Shown: one piece after another, positions 1 through 8,089 of the stretch
Layout of the letters: each line of letters starts with the position of its first letter
Numbering within the stretch: the stretch's first letter is position 1
Source: Pseudarthrobacter oxydans
GTDB lineage: Bacteria > Actinomycetota > Actinomycetes > Actinomycetales > Micrococcaceae
Assembly: GCF_030812335.1 (NCBI RefSeq)
Contig: NZ_JAUSSN010000003.1
Span: 310,001-374,000, forward strand
Reading direction: 5' to 3'
Length of the DNA stretch: 64,000 bases
The notes under the pieces: generated by a model
Databases searched by the model: none
Told to the model about the DNA's origin: nothing
The model's input: the letters and a program-made list of their open reading frames with translations, nothing else
Position numbers and translations under genes: made by a program

Positions 1-21
1 GGAGGCCTTCTGCGTTGCCGG

Positions 22-945
22 TCAGTGCTGCGAACCGCCCTCGTCGGGACCCTGCTTGGGCGTATCGGTGACGCGGACCCCGTACTGCGGGCGGCCGTCC
101 GGCAGGTCCGGATAGGCGAACCCGGGCGTCTTGGGTGCCTCTTCCGTCTCCGCCGCGGTATGGGCAGGCTCTGCCGGCTGGTGGGCGTGCTCTGTCTGCT
201 GGCCTTCGGCCGGCTGGCCGCCGGGCTGCTGGGCTGGCGCTTGTTGGCCTTCGGCCGGCTGGCCGCCGGCCTCGGGCGTGCGCTGGCCGTAGGGGTCGTT
301 CCAGGCCGCGGGGCGCTGCGGGGCGTGGCCGTGCTGGCCCGGCTGCTGGACGCCCTGCCCGGGACCGGGCTGGTACGGCTGGTGCTGGTAGTCGCGCTGG
401 GTGTAACCGGCCGATCCGGCGGACGCCGAGGCGTCATGCTGGGTCATCGGAAGCTGGTGGAGCAGGCGCCGCGCCTCGTTCGCCGCCTCGAAGGAGACCA
501 CGACGTCGTAGTTCGTCGCCACCACCTGGCTGGTGGATGTGAAGTCGCGCTTGCCCTTCTGCATGGCATACGTGACGATGCCGAACAGCATAAAGAAGGC
601 CGCGCCCATGAGCACGGAGGTCACGATGGAGAAATACCCCGGCGTGGTGGAGAAGAAGGAGAGCATGATGCCCACGAACAGGCCGAACCACATGCCGCTC
701 AGTGCACCCGACAGGGCCACCCGGGGGTAGGTGAGCCGGCCGGTGACCCGCTCCACCATCTTCAGGTCATTGCCGACAATCGAGACCATCTGCACCGGGA
801 ACTGCTGGTCCGCGAGGTAGTCCACCGCCTTCTGGGCATCCAGGTAGGAATTGTAGGAACCGACGGTGTCGCCCTTGGGGACACTGCGGGCCTCGTCCGG
901 GCCGTTGGGGGCGCCAGCCCTGGGAGCACCAAAAATGTTTGACAT
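22..945 (-). CDS. General stress protein 17M-like (YflT-type) membrane protein
   Basis: About 307 residues. The N-terminal part (residues 25-65) looks like the general-stress-protein 17M/YflT fold: a GDTVGSY start, a DAQKAVDYLAD helix and a VSIVGNDL strand. Two hydrophobic segments follow (about 75-97 and 103-127), then a second half ending near ANEARRLLHQLP. The C-terminal 150 residues are low-complexity Gln/Gly/Pro-rich and contain an imperfect 15-residue repeat (GGQPAEGQQ twice; DNA about 202-276). I chose the internal ATG at 945 (MSNIFG) because the family begins there; the ten residues upstream would run into the divergent gene's promoter. It is divergent from the MgtE-N gene at 1023. 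The function of the family is not established; a membrane-associated stress protein is the safest reading. Confidence 0.8.
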   Translation of the reverse strand: MSNIFGAPRAGAPNGPDEARSVPKGDTVGSYNSYLDAQKAVDYLADQQFPVQMVSIVGNDLKMVERVTGRLTYPRVALSGALSGMWFGLFVGIMLSFFSTTPGYFSIVTSVLMGAAFFMLFGIVTYAMQKGKRDFTSTSQVVATNYDVVVSFEAANEARRLLHQLPMTQHDASASAGSAGYTQRDYQHQPYQPGPGQGVQQPGQHGHAPQRPAAWNDPYGQRTPEAGGQPAEGQQAPAQQPGGQPAEGQQTEHAHQPAEPAHTAAETEEAPKTPGFAYPDLPDGRPQYGVRVTDTPKQGPDEGGSQH

Positions 946-1010
946 ACGCCTATTCTTACCTATCCGGCTGGGCACCGGCTGTAAATTCAGCTAAAAGAGA
1001 GCGGACTCGG

Positions 1011-1016
1011 TAGCCT
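1011..1016 (+). promoter_or_regulatory. Putative -10 box (TAGCCT) for a leaderless mRNA
   Basis: TAGCCT lies exactly 6 nt before the GTG at 1023, and no Shine-Dalgarno sequence is present. This is the spacing expected when transcription starts at the first base of the start codon. No clear -35 was seen. Confidence 0.45.
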
Positions 1017-1022
1017 GTACAG

Positions 1023-2306
1023 GTGAGCACAAATCTTTCGCGGGTGTTTGTCGCGCGCCTCCTCGGACTGGACGTCTTTGACCCACTGGGTGACCGTCTG
1101 GGCCGGCTGCGCGACGTCGTCGTGCTCTCCCGCGGAACCCGGGGCGCCCCGCACGTGGTGGGCATCGTCGTCGAGGTTCCCGGGAAGAAGCGCGTTTTCG
1201 TGCCGATGACCCGGATCACCTCGATCGACCAGACCCAGATCATCTGCACCGGGCTGGTGAACCTGCGGCGCTTCGAACAGCGCGGCGCGGAAACCCTCGT
1301 CGTGGCCGAGATGTTCGACCGCCGTGTCACGCTCGCCGACGGCAGCGGGGACGCCACGATCGAGGACATTGCGATGGACAAGCACCGCTCCGGTGACTGG
1401 TTTGTCAGCAAGCTCTTTGTCCGCCGCGGCCATTCCCTCTCCCCGCTGAGCCGGTTGCGGCGCAACGAGACCCTGATTATCGACTGGGCCGACGCGCACC
1501 CGGACGCGCGCACCGAACCCCAGGCCGCCACCCAGTTCGTCGCGACCCACGAGGACCTCAATCCTGCGGACTTCGCCGAAGCCCTGCACGAGATGAGCGA
1601 CAAGCGCCGCTTCGAGGTCGCCAGCGAACTGCAGGACGAACGCCTCGCCGACGTCCTGCAGGAGATGCCCGAAGACGACCAGGTGGAGATTCTCTCCGCC
1701 CTCGACGTGAACCGTGCCGCGGACGTGCTGGAGGAAATGGACCCGGACGACGCCGCCGACCTCCTCGCGGAACTGCCCAGCGCCCAGGCCGAACAACTGC
1801 TCCAGCTGATGGAACCCGAGGGCGCCGAAGACGTCCGCAGGCTGCTCGAATACGACGAGGACACCGCCGGCGGCCTGATGACCCCGGTCCCGGTCATCCT
1901 GCCCCCGGAAGCCACCGTCGCCGAGGCCCTGGCCCATGTCCGCCGGGAAGAGCTCTCCCCCGCCCTGGCGTCGTCGATCTTCATTGCCCGGCCGCCGCTG
2001 GAGACGCCGACAGGCCGGTTCCTCGGCGTCGTCCACATCCAGCAGCTGCTGCGCTTCCCGCCGCCCGAGCCGCTGGGCAACCTGGTGGACAAGACCCTGG
2101 AGCCGGTGTCGGACCAGGCCCACATCAGCGAGGTCGCCCGCACGCTGGCGACCTACAACCTCAACTCGCTCCCCGTCGTCAACAGCGACGGTCGGCTTGT
2201 GGGGGCGGTGACTGTTGACGATGTGCTGGATCATCTGCTGCCCGATGACTGGCGCGCCCACGAGGACGATGTCCCGATAAGGAAGCTTGGAGGCCGCATT
2301 GGCTGA
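1023..2306 (+). CDS. MgtE N-terminal / PRC-barrel / CBS protein without a channel domain
   Basis: 427 residues. Residues 1-75 look like a PRC-barrel domain (FVARLLGLDVFDPLGDRLG) and a related segment follows to about 150. Residues 177-280 are the helical MgtE N domain, with its repeated acidic helices (DERLADVLQEM, RAADVLEEMDPDDAADLL). A CBS-pair region starts at AGGLMTPVPV (about 282) and ends near 410 with SLPVVNSDGRLVGAVTVDDV. This is the cytoplasmic Mg2+-sensing part of MgtE, but the five-helix channel is missing, so the protein is probably a soluble sensor or regulator rather than a transporter. It overlaps the start of the DUF1003 gene, so the two are translationally coupled. M. tuberculosis has a similar pair near mrp, as I recall. 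Confidence 0.85.
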   Translation: MSTNLSRVFVARLLGLDVFDPLGDRLGRLRDVVVLSRGTRGAPHVVGIVVEVPGKKRVFVPMTRITSIDQTQIICTGLVNLRRFEQRGAETLVVAEMFDRRVTLADGSGDATIEDIAMDKHRSGDWFVSKLFVRRGHSLSPLSRLRRNETLIIDWADAHPDARTEPQAATQFVATHEDLNPADFAEALHEMSDKRRFEVASELQDERLADVLQEMPEDDQVEILSALDVNRAADVLEEMDPDDAADLLAELPSAQAEQLLQLMEPEGAEDVRRLLEYDEDTAGGLMTPVPVILPPEATVAEALAHVRREELSPALASSIFIARPPLETPTGRFLGVVHIQQLLRFPPPEPLGNLVDKTLEPVSDQAHISEVARTLATYNLNSLPVVNSDGRLVGAVTVDDVLDHLLPDDWRAHEDDVPIRKLGGRIG

Positions 2307-3111
2307 TAACAGCACACCACGGAACCCCCACGTCCGGCCGGGCAGCAAATCGGCCAAGGGAAGCCTCGATACACCCCTGAGCGGCCGCCAGCGGATCCTG
2401 CCGAAGTTTTCACCCAACCCGGACGCCTTCGGCCAGACCACGGAAGGCTTTGCCCGCTTCATGGGCACGCCGCAGTTCCTGGTCTACATGACCGTGTTTG
2501 TCCTCCTCTGGCTCGTCTGGAACACCTTCGCCCCGGTGGAGTGGCAGTTCGATTCCCGGGCGCTCGGCTTCACCCTGCTGACCCTGATGCTCTCGCTGCA
2601 GGCCTCCTACGCCGCGCCGCTGCTGCTCCTGGCCCAGAACCGGCAGGACGACCGCGACCGCGTCTCCCTCCAGCAGGACCGCCAGCGCGCGGAACGCAAC
2701 CTCTCCGACACCGAATACCTGACCCGGGAGCTCGCTTCGCTGCGGATCGCCCTGCGCGAAGTCGCCACCCGCGACTACGTCCGGACCGAACTGCGCAGCC
2801 TGCTTGAGGACATGCTGGAAGCGCAGGAGGAACTGCGCACCCACGATCCTTCGGCCGGCGTCCACGAGACGCCGCGGGACAAGGTCAAGGACAAGCTGAA
2901 GGACCGCCGCGACAAGCAGCGCAGCCCCCGGACCCAGCAAATGCCCCGGATCAAGTCCGACAGGAACGACCGCAAATCCGCCAGGAAACCCGGCACCGGG
3001 CCGGACACTCTGGCGCCGGACACCCTTCAGGGTGCCGGGCCGGACACCCTCCAGGGTGCCGGGCCGGACAACGCCGGCGCACCCGCGCACCCCGCTTCCC
3101 CCGAGAACTGA
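2299..3111 (+). CDS. DUF1003 family membrane protein
   Basis: 270 residues. The start is the TTG at 2299, because GGAGG (2289-2293) sits 5 nt upstream; the earlier TTG at 2287 has no such site. The DUF1003 core includes two transmembrane helices (about 59-79 and 89-112), the motif SLQASYAAPLLLLAQNRQ and a following charged coiled segment. The tail is basic and Pro-rich and ends in a GPDTLQGA octapeptide repeat, encoded by a 24-bp tandem repeat (3015-3062 plus a partial copy). The gene begins inside the end of the MgtE-N gene and is followed 11 bp later by mrp. Members are of unknown function; the coupling to an Mg2+-sensor-like protein suggests an ion-related membrane role, which is inference. 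Confidence 0.85.
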   Translation: MADNSTPRNPHVRPGSKSAKGSLDTPLSGRQRILPKFSPNPDAFGQTTEGFARFMGTPQFLVYMTVFVLLWLVWNTFAPVEWQFDSRALGFTLLTLMLSLQASYAAPLLLLAQNRQDDRDRVSLQQDRQRAERNLSDTEYLTRELASLRIALREVATRDYVRTELRSLLEDMLEAQEELRTHDPSAGVHETPRDKVKDKLKDRRDKQRSPRTQQMPRIKSDRNDRKSARKPGTGPDTLAPDTLQGAGPDTLQGAGPDNAGAPAHPASPEN

Positions 3112-3122
3112 GCCGTCACCGC

Positions 3123-4289
3123 ATGAACCCCAGCCAGGACAGCACAACCCAGGGCATCCCCGCGGCCTCCCCTCTGGACGGGGCCGTGCATGCCGCCCTC
3201 GCCACCGTCATCGATCCAGAGCTTCGCCGCCCCATCACCGAGCTCGGCATGGTGGACGCGGTGGAGGTTTCCGACGGCGGCCGGGTCCGGGTCGCGGTGC
3301 TGCTGACGATTGCCGGCTGCCCGCTGCGCGGAACCATCACCGCCGACTGCGAGGCGGCGCTCTCCGCCGTGCCCGGGGTCACCGGCGTCGAGGTCGACCT
3401 GAAGGTCATGACGCAGGCGCAGCGCGACGCGCTCAAGGAGCAGTTGCGCGGCGCCGGCGGGCAGCGCGGGATCCCGTTCAACGACCCCGGCTCGCTGACG
3501 AAGGTCTACGCCGTCGCGAGCGGCAAAGGCGGCGTGGGCAAGTCCTCCGTGACGGTGAACCTCGCCTGCGCGCTGGCCGCCCAGGGGCTGCGCGTGGGGA
3601 TTGTGGACGCGGACGTCTACGGCTTCTCCGTCCCGGCGCTGATGGGGATCACCCAGACCCCCACCCGCGTGGATGACATGATCCTGCCGCCGGTGGCGTA
3701 CGGGGTCAAAGTCATCTCGATCGGCATGTTCGTCACCGGCAACCAGCCGGTCGCGTGGCGCGGCCCCATGTTGCACCGCGCCCTGGAGCAGTTCCTCACC
3801 GACGTCTACTTCGGCGATCTCGACGCGCTGTTCCTGGACCTTCCGCCCGGTACCGGCGACATCGCCATCTCCGTGGCCCAGCTGCTGCCCAAGGCCCAGA
3901 TCCTCGTCGTGACCACCCCCCAGGCTGCCGCCGCGGACGTGGCGGAGCGGGCGGGCGCCATCGCGACCCAGACCGGCCAGAGCGTCGCCGGCGTCGTGGA
4001 AAACATGTCGTACCTGGAATTGCCCGACGGCGGCCGGATGGAGCTGTTCGGAAGCGGCGGCGGCGCTGTGCTCGCCGAGCGGCTGTCCGCCACGGTGGGC
4101 ACGGACGTTCCGCTGCTGGGACAGATCCCGATGGACATCCTGCTGCGGGAGGGCGGCGACGCCGGGATTCCCCTGGTGCTGGGACGTCCGGAAACGCCGG
4201 CGGCCGTAGCACTGCTGGACATCGCCGGGAGGCTTGCCTCAGTCCCGCGCGGGCTCAGGGGAAAGCCGCTGGGCCTGCAGCCTCGTTAG
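3123..4289 (+). CDS. mrp: Mrp/NBP35-family P-loop ATPase (Fe-S cluster carrier type)
   Basis: 388 residues. Residues 20-100 are an N-terminal MIP18/PaaD-like (DUF59) domain. The deviant Walker A motif SGKGGVGKSS is at about 133-142, followed by VDADVYG, and LDLPPGTGD at about 238. Family members bind and transfer Fe-S clusters. The CxxC pair found after ENMSY in enterobacterial Mrp is absent here (YLELPDGGRMELFG), as I believe is usual in actinobacterial homologues, so cluster binding would need other ligands. The gene follows DUF1003 by 11 bp and converges with tatB; the two stop codons overlap by 4 bp. Confidence 0.92.
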   Translation: MNPSQDSTTQGIPAASPLDGAVHAALATVIDPELRRPITELGMVDAVEVSDGGRVRVAVLLTIAGCPLRGTITADCEAALSAVPGVTGVEVDLKVMTQAQRDALKEQLRGAGGQRGIPFNDPGSLTKVYAVASGKGGVGKSSVTVNLACALAAQGLRVGIVDADVYGFSVPALMGITQTPTRVDDMILPPVAYGVKVISIGMFVTGNQPVAWRGPMLHRALEQFLTDVYFGDLDALFLDLPPGTGDIAISVAQLLPKAQILVVTTPQAAAADVAERAGAIATQTGQSVAGVVENMSYLELPDGGRMELFGSGGGAVLAERLSATVGTDVPLLGQIPMDILLREGGDAGIPLVLGRPETPAAVALLDIAGRLASVPRGLRGKPLGLQPR

Positions 4290-4678
4290 GTCGCTTCGGA
4301 ATCGAAGGGCGCCGGCTCGCCGTCCGGGAGCCGCTCGACAATCCGGGCCGGCGGGCGGGCCGCGGCCGCCGCGGCTGCCGCCACGGTGGCTACCGCCGGG
4401 GCACCGGCGCTGACCGGCTTGGTGTCATCCTCCAGCAGCGCTTCCTTGATGATCCGGCGGGGATCGTACTGCCGGGGGTCGTACTTCTTCCAGTCGACGT
4501 CATCGATATCGATGCCGACTTCTTCCTTGATCTGCTCCCGCGCGCCCGACGCCATCCGGCGGACTTCCTTGACGATGTTGGCAAGTTTCTGGGTGTATTC
4601 GGGCAGCCTGCTGGGACCAATCACCAGAAGGCCGATGATCAGCAGAAGTACAAACTCCGGTCCGTTGATTCCAAGCAC
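4286..4678 (-). CDS. tatB: Sec-independent protein translocase subunit TatB
   Basis: 130 residues. A single N-terminal membrane helix (about 5-22) leads to the conserved GPSRLPEYTQKLA hinge, then an amphipathic helix (KEVRRMASGAREQIKEEVG) and an acidic/Ala-rich tail. This is the TatA/TatB architecture; the length and long tail favour TatB, which with TatC binds twin-arginine signal peptides. It lies downstream of sigE-rseA on the same strand, the order known from mycobacteria, where an htrA-type protease gene sits between rseA and tatB. Here only about 156 bp separate them and no protease gene is present. Confidence 0.9.
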   Translation of the reverse strand: MLGINGPEFVLLLIIGLLVIGPSRLPEYTQKLANIVKEVRRMASGAREQIKEEVGIDIDDVDWKKYDPRQYDPRRIIKEALLEDDTKPVSAGAPAVATVAAAAAAAARPPARIVERLPDGEPAPFDSEAT

Positions 4679-4834
4679 TGTAGGAAGATTACCCTCTCAA
4701 TCGGGGCTGGGACGATTCGGCCGTGACACACGGCGCGTGCCCCCGCAGCTGGTGCCGCCGCCGAGGTGAGATTTCGTGCCCATTACGGTGCAGCCCATGG
4801 GCGCGAGCTCTCACCTCGGCCCGGCATCGGCCGG

Positions 4835-6001
4835 TCACGGGGCCAGCAGCTCCATGATCCTGCCGAGGCCGCGCTCCAGCCGCGCGGCGAAATTGTCCCC
4901 GGCGCCGTCGACGGTTTCGACCTGCCCCTGTGCCCCGCTGCCAGCCGGATCCGCTGCCGCGGCACGGGCCCGCACGAGGGCCGCCACGCCGTCGTCGGCC
5001 TGCTCGGCCGGGCGGTCCGAGACGTAGGTGAAGGTGACGTCGCCCGCCTGGTAGATCGCGGCGAAGGGTGCGGCACGGTGGACCCACAGCGTCCCGCGGC
5101 CAGCCCCTGCCCCGTCGCCCGCCGCGCCGGTCACTGCCGGGACCGCTGCGGCGGTGAAGCCGTCCGACGTCGCCGGGCGGCCCGTGAGCACGTTCATCGG
5201 TGCCGGCGGGGCGGTTTGCGGCCCGGCGCCCGGGCTGCCGGTCTGCCCGCGCACGCCGCTCTCCTGGGCGTCACGGTCCCGGGCGTCACGGTCCCGGGCG
5301 TCACGCTCCTGGGTGTCGCTGCTGCCCGGTGCGACGCTGTGCTGTTCCAGGACGGTGGCGAAACTCCGGCCGTCGGTGAGGCGCAGTTCCAGGATGTCGC
5401 CGCCGGCGAGCACCCCGGCCCTGGCCCAGACGAGGTGGTAGCCGAGTTCGCGCAGTTCGGGGCAGGTCCAGCCCGCGGAGCGCAGGGACGCGAGCTGGTC
5501 GTCCGTGAGTGCTCCGGCCGGGGTGAAATCGGGTTCGCCGGTGAGGCTCCACCCCGTCGGCGCCCCGGGCCCGGCCTCGACGGCGGCAGCAGCCCCCGAG
5601 GCGGCAAGGTCGCGCTGCAGGAAGACGGGGGCGGATGCGCCGGCGGACGTCGGGGCGCGGTCCCCGCCCATCAGGTAGGCCGATCCGCCGAGCAACGCGG
5701 TGGCGGCTGCCGCGGTCCCGGCGACGAGCACCGCGGCCCGAAGGGCAGGCCGGAAACCGCGGGCGGGACGGAATCCGCGGGCCGCCGGCGGGGCGCCCGG
5801 CGGTTCGTGGCGGGCCAGGTCCGCGGTGCGTTCGAGCAGCCGTGCGGTGAGGTCATTGCTGGCCACGGGCACGTCGGCGCTGCGCAGCCGCTCCAGGTAC
5901 TGGCGTTCCCGGCGCTGCTGGAGCCGGCATTCCGCGCATGAGTCCAAGTGCCGGGGCTGCCGTTCGTGCGGGCCCCGGAGCAGTCGTTTCAGCAGACGCA
6001 T
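4835..6001 (-). CDS. rseA: Anti-sigma factor of the RseA/ZAS type
   Basis: 388 residues. The zinc-binding anti-sigma motif H-x3-C-x2-C is visible as H18, C22, C25 (HLDSCAEC). A single membrane helix spans about 87-112 and separates a cytoplasmic sigma-binding part from a long extracytoplasmic part. The extracytoplasmic part has a low-complexity stretch of Asp/Arg/Ala repeats (RDARDRDA, from three near-identical 15-bp repeats at about 5264-5321), and RGFRPA is duplicated just before the helix. It starts 8 bp after the sigE stop, so the pair is an operon. The expected role is to hold SigE inactive until redox, envelope or proteolytic signals release it. The extracytoplasmic domain is much longer than in mycobacterial RseA. 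Confidence 0.88.
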   Translation of the reverse strand: MRLLKRLLRGPHERQPRHLDSCAECRLQQRRERQYLERLRSADVPVASNDLTARLLERTADLARHEPPGAPPAARGFRPARGFRPALRAAVLVAGTAAAATALLGGSAYLMGGDRAPTSAGASAPVFLQRDLAASGAAAAVEAGPGAPTGWSLTGEPDFTPAGALTDDQLASLRSAGWTCPELRELGYHLVWARAGVLAGGDILELRLTDGRSFATVLEQHSVAPGSSDTQERDARDRDARDRDAQESGVRGQTGSPGAGPQTAPPAPMNVLTGRPATSDGFTAAAVPAVTGAAGDGAGAGRGTLWVHRAAPFAAIYQAGDVTFTYVSDRPAEQADDGVAALVRARAAAADPAGSGAQGQVETVDGAGDNFAARLERGLGRIMELLAP

Positions 6002-6009
6002 TGCTCGGG

Positions 6010-6642
6010 TCAGAGGAGACCGGCGATGCGCGGCATCTTCAGCCGCGGCTTCAGCGAGGCCTTGGCGGTCTGCGGCCGCGGGTCGCGGTGTGCAAGCTTC
6101 TCCCGCAGCATGGTCCGGCCGCGGTGGATCCTGGAGCGGACCGTGCCGAGCTTGATGTCCAGCGCCTCGGCGACCTCATCGTAGGACAGGCCTTCCAGGT
6201 CGCAGAGGACGACGGCGGCGCGGAAATCCGGGGGAAGTTCCTCCAGCGCGGCCTGCACGTCAATGTCCAGATTGTTGAACTCGAAGCTCTGCTCGGGGCC
6301 GGGCTCGCGTCCGGGCAAACGGGATTCGGCGTCGTCGGCCAGGGCGTCGAAGCGGATGCGGCTCTTGCGTCGCGCCTGGTCCAAAAAGAGATTGGTCGTG
6401 ATCCGGTGCAGCCACCCGTCGAGCGTTCCCGGCTTGAAGTTCTCCAGCGAACGGAAGACGCGGACAAACACTTCCTGGGTGAGGTCCTCGGCGTCGTACT
6501 TGTTGCCGGTGAGCCGGTACGCGAGGCGGTACACCTTTGCGGAGTGGTTGGTCACCACTTCCTCCCAGGTGGGCCGGACCCACTCGGCCTCTGCCGCGGG
6601 CTGGGACTCTTCAGTTGCAGGGACAGCTGCCGCTATCGACAT
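6010..6642 (-). CDS. sigE: ECF RNA polymerase sigma factor SigE
   Basis: 210 residues. Region 2 ([43 protein letters not shown]) and region 4 ([44 protein letters not shown]) are both complete. The start at 6642 is supported by GAGGGGAG about 6 nt upstream. Sigma region 4 here is followed by a short basic tail. It forms an operon with the zinc anti-sigma factor 8 bp downstream. In mycobacteria this sigma factor directs the envelope and oxidative stress response; the same role is inferred here from gene order. The 5' leader carries a strong hairpin at 6681-6702. Confidence 0.93.
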   Translation of the reverse strand: MSIAAAVPATEESQPAAEAEWVRPTWEEVVTNHSAKVYRLAYRLTGNKYDAEDLTQEVFVRVFRSLENFKPGTLDGWLHRITTNLFLDQARRKSRIRFDALADDAESRLPGREPGPEQSFEFNNLDIDVQAALEELPPDFRAAVVLCDLEGLSYDEVAEALDIKLGTVRSRIHRGRTMLREKLAHRDPRPQTAKASLKPRLKMPRIAGLL

Positions 6643-6680
6643 TGTCCGCTCCCCTCGTGGATGGTGCTTACGCCGTGGAC

Positions 6681-6702
6681 GGTGCTTGCGGCTGCAAGCA
6701 CC
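6681..6702 (-). promoter_or_regulatory. Hairpin in the sigE 5' leader
   Basis: GGTGCTTGC (6681-6689) and GCAAGCACC (6694-6702) form a perfect 9-bp inverted repeat with a 4-nt loop, about 40 nt before the sigE start. A near-copy of the left arm, GGTGCTTAC, occurs at 6663. It could be an RNA hairpin affecting translation or a protein-binding site. The rest of the 6643-6924 gap shows nothing I can name. Confidence 0.5.
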
Positions 6703-6924
6703 TGCATCCTTGATTCGGCGCCGATCACCTCGCGGATGAGCGGATAACCATCATTTCAAATCAAGCTGGGAATTTCCTGACGCTGGCGGTCCTTCCGCCC
6801 ACGGCAGAAACCGGCCGCCGGGGCCGCAGTGTGACCGCCGCAGCGGGGGCGCCTCCCGGCCGGGTACCACCTGACACAGTACGCTGGAGGGAACAACCCC
6901 CCTCCCGCCCAGAAAGCGAAATCC

Positions 6925-7557
6925 ATGAGCGCCGATAAGTCCACGAGCTGGTCCTACGCAGAAGATCTGCCTGCCGAGGATGAGGTCCTGTTGCACGCGC
7001 GCGAACGGTCCTTCGAACTGGGCGTCACCCCCGTCGGCCCGGGCGTCGGGGCCGTCCTGACCGTCCTGGCCGCCGCCTCCAAGGCCCAGACCGCTGTTGA
7101 AATCGGCACCGGCGCGGGCGTCTCCGGCGTCTGCATCCTGCGCGGCCTGGGTCCGCAGGCCGTACTGACCACTATCGACGTCGACGTCGAACACCTCAAA
7201 GCCGCACGGGAAGCGTTCCAGGAAGCCGGCAGCCCGGCCAACCGCACGCGGACCATTTCCGGTCGGGCCCGCGACGTCCTTCCCCGGCTGACAGACGCCG
7301 CCTACGATCTGGTCTTCATCGACGCCGACAAGCCGAACTACCCCGGCTACGTGGAGCAGGCCATCCGCCTGCTCAAGTCCGGCGGCCTGCTGATCGTCAA
7401 CGATGCGCTGGACAAGGACCGCGTCGCCAACCCGGCCGCACGGGACGCCACCACCGTGATCCTGCGCCAGGTGGGCAGGGCCATCCGCGACGACGACCGC
7501 CTCGCGTCGGCCATGCTGCCCACCGGCGACGGCCTGTTGGTCGCCGTCAAAAAGTAG
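6925..7557 (+). CDS. SAM-dependent O-methyltransferase (family 3)
   Basis: 210 residues, the usual length for this family. The SAM-binding glycine motif EIGTGAGVSGV is at about 55-65, followed by TTIDVDVEHLKAARE, and DLVFIDADKPNYPGYVE carries the acidic metal/substrate residues. The family includes catechol and caffeoyl-CoA O-methyltransferases; the substrate of this actinobacterial branch is unknown. It is transcribed divergently from sigE, as in M. tuberculosis, and ends at a strong bidirectional terminator. The Shine-Dalgarno sequence is weak (AGAAAG). Confidence 0.88.
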   Translation: MSADKSTSWSYAEDLPAEDEVLLHARERSFELGVTPVGPGVGAVLTVLAAASKAQTAVEIGTGAGVSGVCILRGLGPQAVLTTIDVDVEHLKAAREAFQEAGSPANRTRTISGRARDVLPRLTDAAYDLVFIDADKPNYPGYVEQAIRLLKSGGLLIVNDALDKDRVANPAARDATTVILRQVGRAIRDDDRLASAMLPTGDGLLVAVKK

Positions 7558-7626
7558 CTGTCCAAAAGTAGCCGTCGGTAACTGACGGTCGAGGGCGGCG
7601 GGCAACTCCGCCGCAGGACAGCAAAA

Positions 7627-7670
7627 AGCGGGCGGGGTCCGCAGCCATCCGGCTGCGGGCCCCGCCCGCT
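7627..7670. terminator. Bidirectional intrinsic terminator
   Basis: AGCGGGCGGGG...CCCCGCCCGCT, extended inward by CCGCAGCC/GGCTGCGG, gives a stem of about 20 bp with an ATCC loop. Read on the minus strand it is followed by TTTTT, so it fits termination of the DUF3117 gene and can also stop the O-methyltransferase gene. Confidence 0.9.
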
Positions 7671-7688
7671 GTCAAGTGTTCATTGACG

Positions 7689-7856
7689 CTATTCGGTAAC
7701 GCCGACGAGGCATTCCTTCAGGTTGGCAGCTTCGGCGGAATTGAGTTCGACCACGAGCCGTCCGCCGCCTTCGAGCGGAACACGCATGATCAAGCTTCGT
7801 CCTTCTTTGGTAACTTCCATCGGGCCGTCGCCGGTGCGTGGTTTCATTGCCGCCAT
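7689..7856 (-). CDS. DUF3117 small protein
   Basis: 55 residues, beginning MAAMKPRTGDGP and ending CLVGVTE, which is the full length of the highly conserved actinobacterial DUF3117 family. The ATG at 7856 is chosen over the one at 7874 because the latter overlaps the GGAGGGG ribosome-binding site that serves 7856. Function is unknown. The short beta-rich sequence (RSLIMRVPLEGGGRLVVELN) suggests a small folded domain. It has its own terminator downstream. Confidence 0.92.
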   Translation of the reverse strand: MAAMKPRTGDGPMEVTKEGRSLIMRVPLEGGGRLVVELNSAEAANLKECLVGVTE

Positions 7857-8039
7857 AAGGAATATCCCCTCCATTAGTCCAGTGACATACCAGCCCGGCC
7901 GGGCTGCGTCCGCTTAGTCAATCAAGCTGCCCGGCGGCCATGATGGGTGCCATCAGGGCCACATACTCAGTTTGCTTCTTGTCCTTGCTTACCAACTATT
8001 ATCGCGTAACAACGCGGCTGTAGCTAATCGTTGGACTTT

Positions 8040-8067
8040 CCGACGCGCCGCGTCGTGCTCGCGTCGG
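8040..8067 (-). terminator. Possible terminator hairpin after the glycosyltransferase gene
   Basis: CCGACGCG (8040-8047) and CGCGTCGG (8060-8067) form an 8-bp perfect stem with a 12-nt loop, about 25 bp past the glycosyltransferase stop. There is no U-run, so this is a weak call. Confidence 0.35.
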
Positions 8068-8089
8068 CGGCCGCCAAAGGTGCCGTGGG

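Noticed and set aside
4766..5941. 391-codon plus-strand frame
   Set aside because: Antisense to rseA, which has the zinc motif and operon context.
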